From an uncultured Oscillospiraceae bacterium (GTDB lineage: Bacteria; Bacillota; Clostridia; Oscillospirales; Oscillospiraceae): a stretch of DNA of 45,017 bases. The position numbers and the translations under genes were made by a program. The stretch lies in NCBI GenBank assembly GCA_934589155.1, contig CAKTNP010000015.1, positions 1 through 45,017 on the forward strand, in the 5' to 3' direction. The notes below the pieces were generated by a model. That model ran no database searches. It was given only the letters and a program-made list of their open reading frames with translations, and was not told where the DNA came from. This document shows, piece by piece, positions 32,208 to 41,101 of the stretch; position 1 is the first letter of the stretch; each line of letters begins with the position of its first letter.

Positions 32208-32804
32208 TTACTTGGAGTACAACTCGACGATCAGGTGCTCGGCGATCTCGAAGTCGATATCCTCCTTGGTGGGAACCGCAATGACCTTACCCTGGAGGGT
32301 GTTCTTATCCCGATCCAGCCACTTGGGAGCGGCGACGAAAGCGTCGTCCTCCTTCATCTTCTTGAAGCGGTTGTTGGAGCTGCTCTTCTCGGAGACGGCA
32401 ACAACGTCGCCCACCTTCACCAGGTAAGAGGGGATGTCCACCCGCTTGCCGTTGACGGTGTAGTGGCCGTGGTTCACCAGCTGACGAGCCTCACGGCGGG
32501 TCGCGGCGAAGCCCAGACGGTAAACAACGTTATCCAGCCGGCGCTCGATCATGGACAGCAGAACGGAACCGGTGTTGCCCTCGGCCCGGGAAGCCTTCTC
32601 ATAGTAAGCACGGAACTGCTTCTCGCCGATACCGTAGACAAACTTGACCTTCTGCTTCTCGGTCAGCTGGGTGGCGTACTCGGACTTCTTGGCTCTTCTC
32701 TGGCCGCCGGGGTTCCGGTTGGAAGACTTGGAATAGCCCATAGCGGCAGGAGAAACGCCCAGGGTCCGGCAGCGCTTCAGAACAGGCTGCATATTTTTAG
32801 CCAT
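32208..32804 (-). CDS. rpsD: 30S ribosomal protein S4
   Basis: A 198-residue primary 16S-binding protein and assembly initiator. The S4 RNA-binding domain is visible at about 90-150 (ERRLDNVVYRLGFAATRREARQLV and the GHYTVNGKRVDIPS segment). The N-terminal region has a single cysteine, so this is the zinc-free form. In many Firmicutes rpsD is a separate autoregulated gene; here it sits in the alpha operon between rpsK and rpoA as in Clostridia and Gram-negatives. Confidence 0.97.
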   Translation of the reverse strand: MAKNMQPVLKRCRTLGVSPAAMGYSKSSNRNPGGQRRAKKSEYATQLTEKQKVKFVYGIGEKQFRAYYEKASRAEGNTGSVLLSMIERRLDNVVYRLGFAATRREARQLVNHGHYTVNGKRVDIPSYLVKVGDVVAVSEKSSSNNRFKKMKEDDAFVAAPKWLDRDKNTLQGKVIAVPTKEDIDFEIAEHLIVELYSK

Positions 32805-32828
32805 AACTCAATTTCCTCCTATTGCGAA

Positions 32829-33227
32829 TTAAACGCGGCGTCTCTTGGGGGGACGGCAGCCATTGTGGGGAATGGGGGTCACGTCCTTGATCATAACGAC
32901 TTCCAGACCGGCGGACTGCAGAGCGCGGATGGCCGCCTCACGTCCCTGGCCGGGGCCCTTCACGTAGACCTCAACGGTCTTCAGGCCATGCTCCATGGCT
33001 GCCTTGGCGGCAGTCTCCGCAGCGGACTGGGCCGCGAAGGGAGTGGACTTTCTGGAACCGCGGAAACCCAGACCGCCGGAGGATGCCCAGCTCAGGGCAT
33101 TGCCGTTCATGTCGGTGATGGTAACCATGGTGTTGTTGAAGGAGGAGCGGATATGCACGGCGCCCTTTTCAACGTTCTTGCGCTCTTTGCGGCGCTTGAC
33201 AACTTTCTTAGCAGCTACTTTAGCCAT
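32829..33227 (-). CDS. rpsK: 30S ribosomal protein S11
   Basis: A 132-residue protein of the 30S platform near the Shine-Dalgarno helix. The core [20 protein letters not shown] is followed by [21 protein letters not shown], and the end [14 protein letters not shown] is invariant in the family. It lies between rpsM and rpsD, with a gap of about 14 bases to each side's ribosome-binding site. Confidence 0.98.
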   Translation of the reverse strand: MAKVAAKKVVKRRKERKNVEKGAVHIRSSFNNTMVTITDMNGNALSWASSGGLGFRGSRKSTPFAAQSAAETAAKAAMEHGLKTVEVYVKGPGQGREAAIRALQSAGLEVVMIKDVTPIPHNGCRPPKRRRV

Positions 33228-33241
33228 TTATATCCCCCTCC

Positions 33242-33610
33242 TTACTTCTTCTTGTTCGCAATGGTCTTCTTGGGGCCCTTGCGGGTACGGGCGTTGGTCT
33301 TGGTGCGCTGGCCGTGAACGGGCAGGCCACGGCGGTGACGGACACCGCGGTAGCAGCCGATCTCAGTCAGGCGCTTGATGTTCATGGCGGTCTCCCGACG
33401 CAGGTCACCCTCGATGGTGTAGTGATGATCGATCACTTCACGCAGGGCAGCCTCCTGATCCTCGGTCAGGTCCTTCACGCGGGTGTCGGGGTCGATGCCG
33501 GCCTTTGCCAGGATCTCGTTGGACCGGGCAATGCCGATGCCGTAAATATAAGTCAGAGCGACTTCAATTCTTTTTTCGCGGGGCAGGTCAATACCAGCAA
33601 TACGTGCCAT
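33242..33610 (-). CDS. rpsM: 30S ribosomal protein S13
   Basis: A 122-residue protein of the 30S head that contacts the P-site tRNA and the 50S bridge B1. It begins [21 protein letters not shown], the family start cut here by a helix of Lys/Arg. The C-terminal [20 protein letters not shown] leads into a basic [12 protein letters not shown] tail that reaches the tRNA. First of the classical alpha-operon genes here after rpmJ. Confidence 0.98.
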   Translation of the reverse strand: MARIAGIDLPREKRIEVALTYIYGIGIARSNEILAKAGIDPDTRVKDLTEDQEAALREVIDHHYTIEGDLRRETAMNIKRLTEIGCYRGVRHRRGLPVHGQRTKTNARTRKGPKKTIANKKK

Positions 33611-33629
33611 ACTTCTTCAGCACCTCCTA

Positions 33630-33743
33630 TTAGCCTTGTCTCTGCTTGTGTTTGGGGTTTTCGCAAATTACCATAACACGGCCCTTGCGCTTAATGATCT
33701 TGCATTTCTCGCACATGGGCTTCACGGACGGTCTTACTTTCAT
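33630..33743 (-). CDS. rpmJ: 50S ribosomal protein L36
   Basis: A 37-residue protein encoded on the minus strand, start ATG at 33743, stop TAA at 33630. The translation begins [20 protein letters not shown] and ends NPKHKQRQG. Cys11, Cys14, Cys27 and His33 form the C3H zinc site of the zinc-binding L36 type. It lies between infA and rpsM, the standard position. Confidence 0.97.
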   Translation of the reverse strand: MKVRPSVKPMCEKCKIIKRKGRVMVICENPKHKQRQG

Positions 33744-33761
33744 ACTGTCTAACCTCCATAA

Positions 33762-33980
33762 TTACTTGCTTCTCCAGGTGATCCGGCCTTGGGTCAGATC
33801 ATAGGGAGACATCTGAACAGTTACCTTGTCACCGGGCAAGATCTTGATAAAATTCATTCTGAGCTTGCCGGAAATATGAGCCAGAATGGTGTGTCCGTTG
33901 CCAATGTCAACGGTGAACATCGCATTCGGCAGCGCATCTACCACGATGCCCTCAAGTTCGATTACGTCGTCTTTTGCCAA
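33762..33980 (-). CDS. infA: Translation initiation factor IF-1
   Basis: A 72-residue OB-fold factor that binds the 30S A site during initiation. The start is a TTG at 33980 with GGGAGG 7 bases upstream, giving the standard [20 protein letters not shown]-terminus; the core continues with [19 protein letters not shown] and ends [12 protein letters not shown] start for a core initiation factor is notable but is supported by the exact family length. Confidence 0.96.
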   Translation of the reverse strand: MAKDDVIELEGIVVDALPNAMFTVDIGNGHTILAHISGKLRMNFIKILPGDKVTVQMSPYDLTQGRITWRSK

Positions 33981-33984
33981 GTTA

Positions 33985-34272
33985 TTACCTCCCTTGGTAT
34001 TGACTTGTGATTTCCTGGCTGAATGCAGCCAGATCCCGTCGTAATTCGCTGTTGAGTACCTTATCGCCGGAACGGATCTTCGCGGCGACTCTGGTTTCAG
34101 CCCGAGGGACCTTGCGGACATGCTTGAGCTTTTTCCTCTTGGGATGCTCCAGCCTGCGTTGGCGGCCGTTGGCGATAAGGACGTACGCACCGTCTGTTCC
34201 GATCACATAGAACAGCAGCCCTTTATCGCGGCCGGCTGTCGATTCGACAATGTCCGACTTTATAATCTCCAT
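33985..34272 (-). CDS. KOW-domain RNA-binding protein
   Basis: A 95-residue protein with a KOW motif at its N-terminus ([20 protein letters not shown], about 6-25), followed by a basic stretch [19 protein letters not shown] (about 38-56). This gene recurs in Clostridia between map and infA and is annotated as KOW-domain or L14e-like RNA-binding protein. Its role is unknown; rRNA binding is plausible from the fold and company. The ATG at 34272 follows the map stop by one base and uses a GAGGGA site inside map. Confidence 0.9.
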   Translation of the reverse strand: MEIIKSDIVESTAGRDKGLLFYVIGTDGAYVLIANGRQRRLEHPKRKKLKHVRKVPRAETRVAAKIRSGDKVLNSELRRDLAAFSQEITSQYQGR

Positions 34273-34273
34273 G

Positions 34274-35029
34274 CTAGAATCCCTCGGTGACGGTGAGAAT
34301 TTCCGGCTCGCCGTCGGTGATAAGCACAGTATTTTCATAGTGAGCTGCCCATTTTCCGTCGGCCGTCACCGTCGTCCACTGATCCTTCAGCACGCGCACC
34401 TCATAGGTGCCCATGTTGACCATAGGTTCAATGGCAATGGTCATACCCTTCAGAAGCCGGGGCCCACGGCCGGGAGCACCGTAATTCGGCACCTCCGGCT
34501 CTTCGTGAAGGTTCGTACCCACGCCGTGACCCACGAACGCACGAACCACAGAAAAACCGTTTGCTTCCACATACGTTTGCACCGCATGGGAAATATCAGA
34601 GACACGATGTCCCTGTGTGGCAAACTTCACACCCTCGAAGAAGCTCTGCTTGGTAACGTCGATGAGCTTCTGGGCCTCGGATGAGATCTTGCCGCAGGGG
34701 TAAGTTGCCGCACAATCTCCGTGAAACCCTTTGTAGTAGGCGCCTACGTCCACAGAGACGATGTCGCCCTCCTTCAGGACCCGATTTCCGGGGATACCGT
34801 GGATCACGGTCTCGTTCACGGAAATACAGGCGCTGGCCGGGAATCCGCCGTAGTGCAGGAATGACGGTTTCGCACCCTGCCCCACAATGAAGTCGTAAAC
34901 TGCCTTGTCGATCTGCTTGGTTGTTACGCCAGGTCTTACCATTTCTCCTGCCAAAGCACGAGCTGCCGCGGTAATTTTACAGGCCTGACGCATCGCATCC
35001 AGTTCACGTTCATTCTTAATTGAGATCAT
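34274..35029 (-). CDS. map: Methionine aminopeptidase type I
   Basis: A 251-residue metalloprotease that removes the initiator methionine from nascent proteins. The dinuclear-metal ligands are visible: Asp in VSVDVGAYYKGFHGDCA (two Asp, about 93-109), His in FVGHGVGTNLHEEP (about 167-180), Glu in TIAIEPMVNMG (about 199-209), and a last Glu near 232. The YGGFPASACISVNETVIHG segment (about 59-77) carries the substrate-gating histidine. It follows adk by 3 bases. Confidence 0.97.
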   Translation of the reverse strand: MISIKNERELDAMRQACKITAAARALAGEMVRPGVTTKQIDKAVYDFIVGQGAKPSFLHYGGFPASACISVNETVIHGIPGNRVLKEGDIVSVDVGAYYKGFHGDCAATYPCGKISSEAQKLIDVTKQSFFEGVKFATQGHRVSDISHAVQTYVEANGFSVVRAFVGHGVGTNLHEEPEVPNYGAPGRGPRLLKGMTIAIEPMVNMGTYEVRVLKDQWTTVTADGKWAAHYENTVLITDGEPEILTVTEGF

Positions 35030-35032
35030 ACT

Positions 35033-35665
35033 TTATTCCCCTATCGCAGCGAGGATGGCCATGTCGGCGTCCTCGATGGGCTGATTGCCTTCCACAAGCT
35101 TCAGCTTACCCAGCTTGGCGTAGTAATCCTTCAGAGCCTCGGTCTCCTGATGGTAGACCTCCAGCCGGCGATGGACCGTTTCGGGCACATCGTCCTTCCG
35201 GATCACCAGTTCGCCGCCGCACAGATCGCAGACGCCTTCCTTCTTGGGAGGGTTGGCGGCCACGTGATAGCTGGCGCCGCAGGCGCTGCACACCCGGCGG
35301 CCGCTCATGCGGCTCTCGATGACGCTGTCATCGATCTCGATGGACACTACATAATCGATCCGGATCCCGGCCTTCTCCAGCGCCTCGGCCTGGGGAATGG
35401 TACGGGGTACGCCGTCCAGGATGAAGCCCTTCCGGCAGTCCGGCTGGGAGACCCGTTCCCGAACGATGCCGATAATGACATCGTCCGGGACCAGGAGACC
35501 TTGATCCATGTAGCTTTTGGCCTGCTTGCCCACTTCGGTGCCGTTCTTCATGGCCTCCCGAAGCATATTGCCGGTGGAAATGGCGGGGATACCCAGCTTC
35601 TCCGTCAGGAGTTCAGCCTGGGTGCCTTTTCCGGCGCCGGGAGCGCCCAGCAGAATCAAGTTCAT
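35033..35665 (-). CDS. adk: Adenylate kinase
   Basis: Interconverts ATP+AMP and 2 ADP. The 210-residue long-form enzyme starts with the P-loop LLGAPGAGKGTQAELL (about 4-19). Its LID domain carries four cysteines (CSACG near 127-131 and CDLCGG near 147-152), so the lid binds zinc, as in Gram-positive adenylate kinases. FILDGVPRTIPQAEAL is the AMP-site motif; the usual GFPR is GVPR here. secY lies 16 bases upstream. Confidence 0.97.
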   Translation of the reverse strand: MNLILLGAPGAGKGTQAELLTEKLGIPAISTGNMLREAMKNGTEVGKQAKSYMDQGLLVPDDVIIGIVRERVSQPDCRKGFILDGVPRTIPQAEALEKAGIRIDYVVSIEIDDSVIESRMSGRRVCSACGASYHVAANPPKKEGVCDLCGGELVIRKDDVPETVHRRLEVYHQETEALKDYYAKLGKLKLVEGNQPIEDADMAILAAIGE

Positions 35666-35681
35666 TCTACCGCGCCTCCGA

Positions 35682-36977
35682 TCAATCCAGGAAGCCCTTG
35701 TAGTGCCGCATCAGCATCTGAGCCTCCAGAGCCTGGAAGATCTCCAGAGCAACGCCCACCACGATGATAACGGAAGTACCGCCGATGGACAGGGAGTTGA
35801 AGGCAGAAATGCAGGCGCCGGCGATCAGGGGCAGCAGGGCGACGATGCCAAGGTAAATGGCACCGAAGAAAGTGATCTTGCCGATGACCTTGCCGATGAA
35901 GTCGGAGGTGGGCTTGCCCGGACGGAAGCCGGGGATGAAGCCGCCGTTCTTCTTCAGGTTGTTGGCGATCTCGGTGGGATCATACTGAATGGCAGCGTAG
36001 AAGTAGCTGAAGCCCAGGATCAGCAGGAAGTAGATCACCATATACACGGGGCTGCTGGTCTTGGAAATGTTGATCAGGAACTGCACAAAGCCGTTCTTGG
36101 AGGTACCGCTGGTGTTGGTGAAGGCGAAGATGGTTGCGGGGATGGAGGCAATGGACTGGGCGAAGATGACGGGCATAACGCCGGACATGTTCACCTTAAT
36201 GGGCAGGTTGGTGTTCTGCCCGCCATAGACCTTCCGGCCCACGACCCGCTTTGCATACTGGATGGGGATCCGACGCTCGGCATCGTTGATGTAAACGATG
36301 AAGAGGATCAGAGCCACCATGCCCACCAGGATGATCAGCACCTCATACCACTTGGTGGAGCCTGCGGACAGGCCGGAGGCCAGGGTATTCACAGCGCTGG
36401 GGATGGAGGAGATGATGTTGGCAAACAGAATGACGGAGATACCATTGCTGATGCCGAACTCGGTGATCTGCTCGCCCAGCCACATGACGAAGGCGGAACC
36501 GGCGGTAAAGGCCAGAACCACCACCAGGCCGGCCAGGAAGCCGGTCTCGGTGAGCATGCTGTAGCTCTTGAGCATGGCATAGTAGCCATAGCCCATGAGC
36601 AGGCCCAGGCCCACAGTGGTGTAGCGGGTGATGCGGTTGATCTTCTTCTTGCCCTCTTCGCCCTCATCCTTGGCCATCCGCTCCAGAGCCGGAATGGCAA
36701 TGGTCAGCAGCTGGATAATGATGGAGGCGTTGATATAGGGCTGAATGGACAGGGCCAAGACCGTGGCTCTGGAGAATGCGGAGCCGGACATGGCGTTGTA
36801 CAGGCCCAGGACCGTGTTGGACAGGGTCTGGGAGAAGAAGGTCTGCAGAGCGGCGGTGTTGACGTAGGGAACCGGGATCACGTTGCCGACCCGGTAGATC
36901 AGGAGCATAAGGAGTGTAAAGAGAATCTTCTTCCGGAGCTCAGGAATTTTCCAAGCATTACGGAGAGTCGAAAACAT
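35682..36977 (-). CDS. secY: Protein translocase subunit SecY
   Basis: The 431-residue pore subunit of the Sec translocon, with ten membrane helices. It begins FSTLRNAWKIPELRKKILFT (amphipathic, cytoplasmic) and helix 1 (LLMLLIYRVGNVIPVP). The later NGISVILFANIISSIPSAVN and KKNGGFIPGFRPGKPTSDFI are strong family marks. GAGGTGG lies upstream of the ATG at 36977, one base after the rplO stop; an in-frame start further upstream would read into rplO. Ends in HYKGFLD. Confidence 0.97.
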   Translation of the reverse strand: MFSTLRNAWKIPELRKKILFTLLMLLIYRVGNVIPVPYVNTAALQTFFSQTLSNTVLGLYNAMSGSAFSRATVLALSIQPYINASIIIQLLTIAIPALERMAKDEGEEGKKKINRITRYTTVGLGLLMGYGYYAMLKSYSMLTETGFLAGLVVVLAFTAGSAFVMWLGEQITEFGISNGISVILFANIISSIPSAVNTLASGLSAGSTKWYEVLIILVGMVALILFIVYINDAERRIPIQYAKRVVGRKVYGGQNTNLPIKVNMSGVMPVIFAQSIASIPATIFAFTNTSGTSKNGFVQFLINISKTSSPVYMVIYFLLILGFSYFYAAIQYDPTEIANNLKKNGGFIPGFRPGKPTSDFIGKVIGKITFFGAIYLGIVALLPLIAGACISAFNSLSIGGTSVIIVVGVALEIFQALEAQMLMRHYKGFLD

Positions 36978-36978
36978 T

Positions 36979-37419
36979 TTACACCACCTCAGCCTTTCCA
37001 CCTGCCTGTTCAATCTTTTCCTTGGCAGATTCGGAGAACGCTGCCGCCTTGACGGTGAGCTTCTTGGTGAGGGTGCCGTTGGACAGGACCTTCAGGCCGT
37101 ACTTGCAGTCGGAGATGATGCCCTTCTCCAGAAGAGCGGCTGCGTCCACCTCGGCGCCATCCTCAAAAGCATTGAGGGCAGCCACGTTGACAGCGGTCAG
37201 GGGCTTGGCGAAGATGTTGTTGAAGCCGCGCTTGGGGATGCGGCGAGCCAGAGGCATCTGGCCGCCTTCAAAGCCGATCCGGACCTTGCCGCCGGAACGG
37301 GCCTTCTGGCCCTTGTGGCCCCGGCCGGCAGTCTTGCCGTTTCCGGTACCGGTGCCGCGGCCCTTCCGCTTACCAACCTGGGTAGAACCCACAACGGGAG
37401 CAAGTTCATTCAGATTCAT
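36979..37419 (-). CDS. rplO: 50S ribosomal protein L15
   Basis: A 146-residue protein that binds 23S rRNA late in assembly. The Gly/Arg/Lys-rich start ([20 protein letters not shown], then [20 protein letters not shown]) extends into the rRNA; the globular C-terminus carries [20 protein letters not shown]. It overlaps nothing but leaves only one base before secY, consistent with translational coupling. Confidence 0.98.
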   Translation of the reverse strand: MNLNELAPVVGSTQVGKRKGRGTGTGNGKTAGRGHKGQKARSGGKVRIGFEGGQMPLARRIPKRGFNNIFAKPLTAVNVAALNAFEDGAEVDAAALLEKGIISDCKYGLKVLSNGTLTKKLTVKAAAFSESAKEKIEQAGGKAEVV

Positions 37420-37432
37420 TCTTGTCTCCTCC

Positions 37433-37615
37433 TTATTCTACTTCGGTGACCTGCAGCAGATAGCCGATCTTGGCGATCTTGCCCCGGGTCTGGGAATTGT
37501 CGGGCTGAATCGTGGTCTGGCCGATCTTCCGCAGGCCAAAGGACTCAGCAGTAGCGATGTGCTTCTTAAGACGGCCGTTCAGGCTCTTAACAAGCGTGAT
37601 TTTCAGATTAGCCAT
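37433..37615 (-). CDS. rpmD: 50S ribosomal protein L30
   Basis: A 60-residue protein with the ferredoxin-like L30 fold. It begins [20 protein letters not shown], and the family motif [14 protein letters not shown] (about 21-34) is intact. Placed between rpsE and rplO as usual. Confidence 0.97.
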   Translation of the reverse strand: MANLKITLVKSLNGRLKKHIATAESFGLRKIGQTTIQPDNSQTRGKIAKIGYLLQVTEVE

Positions 37616-37629
37616 GTGAAATAGCCTCC

Positions 37630-38139
37630 TTAACCAACGATTTCGTCCACGGACTTGCCGCGGACGGCGGCGACCTGCTCAGGTCCGCGGAGGGACAGCA
37701 GGCCCTGCATGGTGGCCTTCACCACATTCTGCGGGTTGTTGGAGCGCAGGCACTTGGCGCAGATGTTGCGGATGCCAGCCGCCTCCATGACGGCACGGAC
37801 AGCGCCGCCGGCAATGACGCCGGTGCCTTCGGGGGCGGGCTTCATCAGAACAGAGCCGGCACCGAAAATACCGATGACCTCGTGGGGGATGGTGGAGCCG
37901 TCCAGAGTGACCTTGACCATGTTCTTCTTGGCATCGGTGATGCCCTTCAGAATGGCCTCGGAGACCTCGGCGGCCTTGCCCAGGCCGTAACCCACGGTGC
38001 CCTTGCCGTCGCCCACGACGACCAGAGCGGAGAACTTCATAACACGGCCGCCCTTAACGGTCTTGGATACCCGGTTCAGGTAAACGACCTTCTCGATGAG
38101 CTCGGGGGCGTTGTTTTCACTTGCCTTATTGTAAGCCAT
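37630..38139 (-). CDS. rpsE: 30S ribosomal protein S5
   Basis: A 169-residue protein at the mRNA entry site, important for decoding accuracy. The N-terminal double-stranded-RNA-binding-like domain contains [20 protein letters not shown], and the loop that contacts helix 34 follows ([20 protein letters not shown]). The C-terminal domain has [20 protein letters not shown]. Spectinomycin-relevant loop residues look ordinary. Confidence 0.98.
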   Translation of the reverse strand: MAYNKASENNAPELIEKVVYLNRVSKTVKGGRVMKFSALVVVGDGKGTVGYGLGKAAEVSEAILKGITDAKKNMVKVTLDGSTIPHEVIGIFGAGSVLMKPAPEGTGVIAGGAVRAVMEAAGIRNICAKCLRSNNPQNVVKATMQGLLSLRGPEQVAAVRGKSVDEIVG

Positions 38140-38156
38140 TTCTTCTTCCTCCTGAC

Positions 38157-38516
38157 TTAAAACTCGAGTCCGCCTTCGCGGGCGCCCTCAGCCAGGGCGG
38201 CAACACGGCCATGGTACACATAGCCGCCGCGATCGAAGACCACGACAGAGATGCCCTTGGCCTTGGCCCGCTCGGCCAGCATGGCGCCGACCTTCTTGGC
38301 AGCCTCGCAGTTGCCGGCGGCACCTTCAAATTCCTTGTCCAGGGTGGAAGCAGAAGCCATGGTAACGCCGTTCACATCATCGATGATCTGGGCGTAAATG
38401 TTCGCATTGCTGCGGAACACATTCAGGCGAGGTCTCTCGGGTGTGCCGGAGATCTTGCCACGCACTCTGGTGTGGCGCTTCAGACGCTGCGCATTCTTAT
38501 CGATTTTCCGAACCAT
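38157..38516 (-). CDS. rplR: 50S ribosomal protein L18
   Basis: A 119-residue 5S rRNA-binding protein of the central protuberance. A basic start ([20 protein letters not shown]) precedes [20 protein letters not shown] and the family end [20 protein letters not shown] plus ARE(G)GLEF. It lies between rplF and rpsE. Confidence 0.98.
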   Translation of the reverse strand: MVRKIDKNAQRLKRHTRVRGKISGTPERPRLNVFRSNANIYAQIIDDVNGVTMASASTLDKEFEGAAGNCEAAKKVGAMLAERAKAKGISVVVFDRGGYVYHGRVAALAEGAREGGLEF

Positions 38517-38534
38517 TTATGGCACACCTCCTAA

Positions 38535-39080
38535 TTATTTCTTACCGCCGGCCTTACCGACCTTGCGGCGAATGACCTCAGTGGTATATTTGATGCCCTT
38601 GCCCTTGTAAGGCTCGGGAGGTCTCTTACCACGGACTTCCGCGGCAAACTGGCCGACGGCCTGCTTGTCGATGCCGTGGATAATGATCTTGTTGGGGTTG
38701 GGGACCTCAATGGTGATACCGGGGATCTCGTCCATGATGACCTCATGGGAGAAGCCCAGACGCATGACCAGCTGAGTGCCCTTCTTCTCCACACGGTAGC
38801 CGACGCCGTTGACGTCCAGCTCCTTGGAATAACCCTTCTCAACACCCTCGACCATGTTGTGCAGCAGGGTACGGGTCAGGCCGTGGAGGCTCTTGTTCAG
38901 GTGCTCGTCGTTGGGACGGGACACGGTAACAACGTTGCCCTCCTGCTTGATGATCATATCGTGATGGAAGGTCTGGGTCAGCGTACCCTTGGGGCCCTTG
39001 ACGGTAACGACATTGCCATCAGCGATGGAAACCTCGACGCCTGCAGGTACGGTAATCGGCATCTTGCCAATTCTAGACAT
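38535..39080 (-). CDS. rplF: 50S ribosomal protein L6
   Basis: A 181-residue protein with two related domains near the factor-binding site. The start at 39080 gives [20 protein letters not shown], the family N-terminus, with GGAGG upstream; longer in-frame starts run into rpsH. The C-terminal signature [13 protein letters not shown] is present. Confidence 0.98.
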   Translation of the reverse strand: MSRIGKMPITVPAGVEVSIADGNVVTVKGPKGTLTQTFHHDMIIKQEGNVVTVSRPNDEHLNKSLHGLTRTLLHNMVEGVEKGYSKELDVNGVGYRVEKKGTQLVMRLGFSHEVIMDEIPGITIEVPNPNKIIIHGIDKQAVGQFAAEVRGKRPPEPYKGKGIKYTTEVIRRKVGKAGGKK

Positions 39081-39093
39081 TCTGCTTACCTCC

Positions 39094-39492
39094 TTACCAG
39101 ATGAACGCCAGGACTTCACCGCCGACGTGATTGGCACGAGCCTGCTTGTCGGTCATGACGCCCTTGGAAGTGGAAATGATGGCAATGCCAAGACCCTTCA
39201 GGACCTTGGGCAGCTCGTCAGCGCCGGCATAGGCACGCAGGCCGGGCTTAGAGACGCGGCGGAGGCCGGAAATGGCGGACTCCTTCTTGCCAACATACTT
39301 GAGAGTGATGTGGATGACGCCCTGGGTGCCGTTGTCTTCCACGGTGAAGGACTTGATATAGCCCTCATCCAGCAGGATCTGGGCAATCGCCTTCTTCAGG
39401 TTGGAAGCGGGCACATCAACGGTGTCGTGCTTTGCAGAGCTAGCGTTCCGGATTCTGGTCAGCATATCTGCTACGGGATCGGTGATTTGCAT
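39094..39492 (-). CDS. rpsH: 30S ribosomal protein S8
   Basis: A 132-residue primary 16S-binding protein that recognises helix 21 and directs central-domain assembly. It begins [20 protein letters not shown] and ends with the RNA-binding [22 protein letters not shown], split by its conserved Gly. Unlike other genes in the operon it is preceded by a 139-base gap, which contains a close mimic of its own rRNA target. I infer translational autoregulation. GGAGG lies 8 bases ahead of the ATG. Confidence 0.98.
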   Translation of the reverse strand: MQITDPVADMLTRIRNASSAKHDTVDVPASNLKKAIAQILLDEGYIKSFTVEDNGTQGVIHITLKYVGKKESAISGLRRVSKPGLRAYAGADELPKVLKGLGIAIISTSKGVMTDKQARANHVGGEVLAFIW

Positions 39493-39516
39493 GTTGTTTT
39501 CCTCCTTTTAGAAGTT

Positions 39517-39531
39517 ACGGGCTGAACCCGT
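39517..39531 (-). other. Small hairpin ahead of the rpsH ribosome-binding site
   Basis: ACGGG and CCCGT pair around TTCAG on the minus strand, between the S8-site mimic and the AAGGAGG of rpsH. It may insulate or help position the ribosome-binding site. Confidence 0.55.
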
Positions 39532-39534
39532 TAA

Positions 39535-39606
39535 GACGCCGGAGTATCAGAGGAATGTGAGCCGCAGGCGGAGCCCCGGCTCCATCTTCCCCTGACTTCC
39601 GAAGTC
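39535..39606 (-). promoter_or_regulatory. S8-binding RNA element upstream of rpsH (helix 21 mimic)
   Basis: Minus-strand RNA pairs AGGGGAA (39593-39587) with TTCCTCT (39555-39549). On its lower side AAGTC (39598-39594) faces GATACT (39548-39543), and CGG (39601-39599) pairs with CCG (39542-39540); GAC/GTC extend the base. This reproduces the core of the S8 site in 16S helix 21. In E. coli numbering A595-A596-G597-U598-C599 faces G639-A640-U641-A642-C643-U644, with A595, U641 and A642 unpaired or in triples. The apical part folds into GGAGC/GCTCC and GCC/GGC hairpins. Known precedent: S8 represses the E. coli spc operon through such a mimic before rplE. Here it lies before rpsH itself. Confidence 0.85.
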
Positions 39607-39631
39607 CGTTTTACATTTCGATCAGATCTGT

Positions 39632-39817
39632 TTACCAGCTGGCCTTCCGAACGCCGGGAATCTGGCCCTTGTAGGCCAGCTCACGGAAGCAAATACGGCA
39701 GATGCCGTAGTCACGGAGATAGGCGTGGGGTCTGCCGCAGATCTTGCAGCGGTTATAGCGGCGGGTGGAGTACTTGGCCTCGGCCTGCTGCTTCAGGATC
39801 ATAGCTTTTCTTGCCAT
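39632..39817 (-). CDS. rpsZ: 30S ribosomal protein S14 type Z
   Basis: A 61-residue zinc form of S14. CKICG and CRICF supply the four zinc ligands (C24, C27, C40, C43), with [11 protein letters not shown] between them; the N-terminus is [20 protein letters not shown]. It helps assemble the 30S head. It lies between rplE and rpsH. The 139-base stretch that follows holds the S8-like element. Confidence 0.97.
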   Translation of the reverse strand: MARKAMILKQQAEAKYSTRRYNRCKICGRPHAYLRDYGICRICFRELAYKGQIPGVRKASW

Positions 39818-39835
39818 CGTTCAAATCCTCCTCAA

Positions 39836-40378
39836 TCAACCGTAGAACGGAGCGCCCAGCTGGGTCAGCAGCTCTTTGGCCTCTTCGTCGGTGGTAGCGG
39901 TGGTGCAGATGCAGATGTCCATGCCGCGGATCTTGTCCACCTTATCGTACTCGATCTCGGGGAAGATGAGCTGCTCCTTCAGACCGAAGGCGTAGTTGCC
40001 GCGGCCGTCGAAGGAGTTGGGGTTGATGCCCCGGAAGTCACGGACACGGGGCAGAGCCACGCCGAACAGCCGGTCCAGGAACTCGTACATCTTGTCGCCC
40101 CGGAGGGTGACCTTCACGCCAACGGTCTCGCCCTCACGGACCTTGAAGTTCGCGACGGACTTCCGGGCCTTGGTGGTGATGGGCTTCTGGCCGGTGATGG
40201 TGGCGATGTCCTTGCAGATGGCCTCGATCTCCTTAGCGTTGTTCTTGCTCTCGCCGCAGCCAACGTTAATGATGACCTTGTCCAGCTTGGGGATCTGCAT
40301 CACGCTCTTGTAGCTGAATTTCTGCATCAGAGAAGGAGCGATCTCATTTACATACTTAACTTTCAAAGTTGCTGCCAT
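39836..40378 (-). CDS. rplE: 50S ribosomal protein L5
   Basis: A 180-residue 5S rRNA-binding protein that also touches the P-site tRNA. It contains [40 protein letters not shown] and the late [19 protein letters not shown], all typical. In E. coli the S8 repressor site precedes this gene; the 17-base gap here leaves no room for one. Confidence 0.98.
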   Translation of the reverse strand: MAATLKVKYVNEIAPSLMQKFSYKSVMQIPKLDKVIINVGCGESKNNAKEIEAICKDIATITGQKPITTKARKSVANFKVREGETVGVKVTLRGDKMYEFLDRLFGVALPRVRDFRGINPNSFDGRGNYAFGLKEQLIFPEIEYDKVDKIRGMDICICTTATTDEEAKELLTQLGAPFYG

Positions 40379-40395
40379 TTCAATGCTCCTCCCAC

Positions 40396-40704
40396 TTACA
40401 TTTCAGCGCCGCACTTCTTGCAGACGCGAACCTTGGTGCCGTCCTCTTTGACGGTGTGGCCAACGCGGGTCGCCTTGCTGCACTTGGGGCAGACCAGCTG
40501 CACCTTGCACACGCGGATGGGAGTCTCCTTCTTCACGATGCCGCCGGTCTCGCCCTGGTTACGGGGCTTGGTGTGGCAGGTGGCGACGTTGACGCCCTCG
40601 ACGATGACCTTGTTGTCCTCGGGCATGGCCACCAGGACCTTGCCCTGCTTGCCCTTATCCTTGCCGGACAGGACCACAATCGTATCATTCTTCTTAATGT
40701 TCAT
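40396..40704 (-). CDS. rplX: 50S ribosomal protein L24
   Basis: A 102-residue assembly-initiator protein at the exit tunnel. The KOW motif [21 protein letters not shown] is at the start, followed by [20 protein letters not shown]. The C-terminal part has CPKC and CKKC (about residues 76-79, 96-99), a possible zinc ribbon as in many L24 proteins. Confidence 0.97.
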   Translation of the reverse strand: MNIKKNDTIVVLSGKDKGKQGKVLVAMPEDNKVIVEGVNVATCHTKPRNQGETGGIVKKETPIRVCKVQLVCPKCSKATRVGHTVKEDGTKVRVCKKCGAEM

Positions 40705-40718
40705 TTCTCGGGTCCCCC

Positions 40719-41087
40719 TTACACAACTTCGGGTGCCAGGGACAGAATCTTCATATAATCCTTATCCCGAAGCTCTCTGGCCACCGGCCCAAAGATACGA
40801 GTACCGCGGGGGTTCTTGTCGTCCTTAATGAGGACAGCGGCATTCTCGTCAAAGCGCACATAGGTGCCATCCTCACGGCGGACGCCCTTCTTGGTGCGGA
40901 CGATAACGGCCTTGACAACGTCGCCCTTCTTCACGGTTCCGCCAGGCTGGGCCTTGCGGACGGAAGCCACGATCACATCGCCGATGTTGCCGAACTTACG
41001 CTTGGAGCCACCCAGCACACGAATGCAGTGGATCTCCTTAGCACCGGTGTTGTCGGCAACCTTCAAATAGCTTTCCTGTTGAATCAT
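40719..41087 (-). CDS. rplN: 50S ribosomal protein L14
   Basis: A 122-residue protein at the subunit interface (bridges B5 and B8) and the RsfS silencing site. It begins [20 protein letters not shown]; the middle has [20 protein letters not shown] and the end [20 protein letters not shown]. Length equals the family standard. Confidence 0.98.
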   Translation of the reverse strand: MIQQESYLKVADNTGAKEIHCIRVLGGSKRKFGNIGDVIVASVRKAQPGGTVKKGDVVKAVIVRTKKGVRREDGTYVRFDENAAVLIKDDKNPRGTRIFGPVARELRDKDYMKILSLAPEVV

Positions 41088-41101
41088 AGTTGTCGACCTC
41101 C

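Noticed and set aside
33611..33629. E. coli-style S4 repressor pseudoknot before rpsM
   Set aside because: The rpmJ-rpsM gap is only 19 bases and shows no comparable structure.
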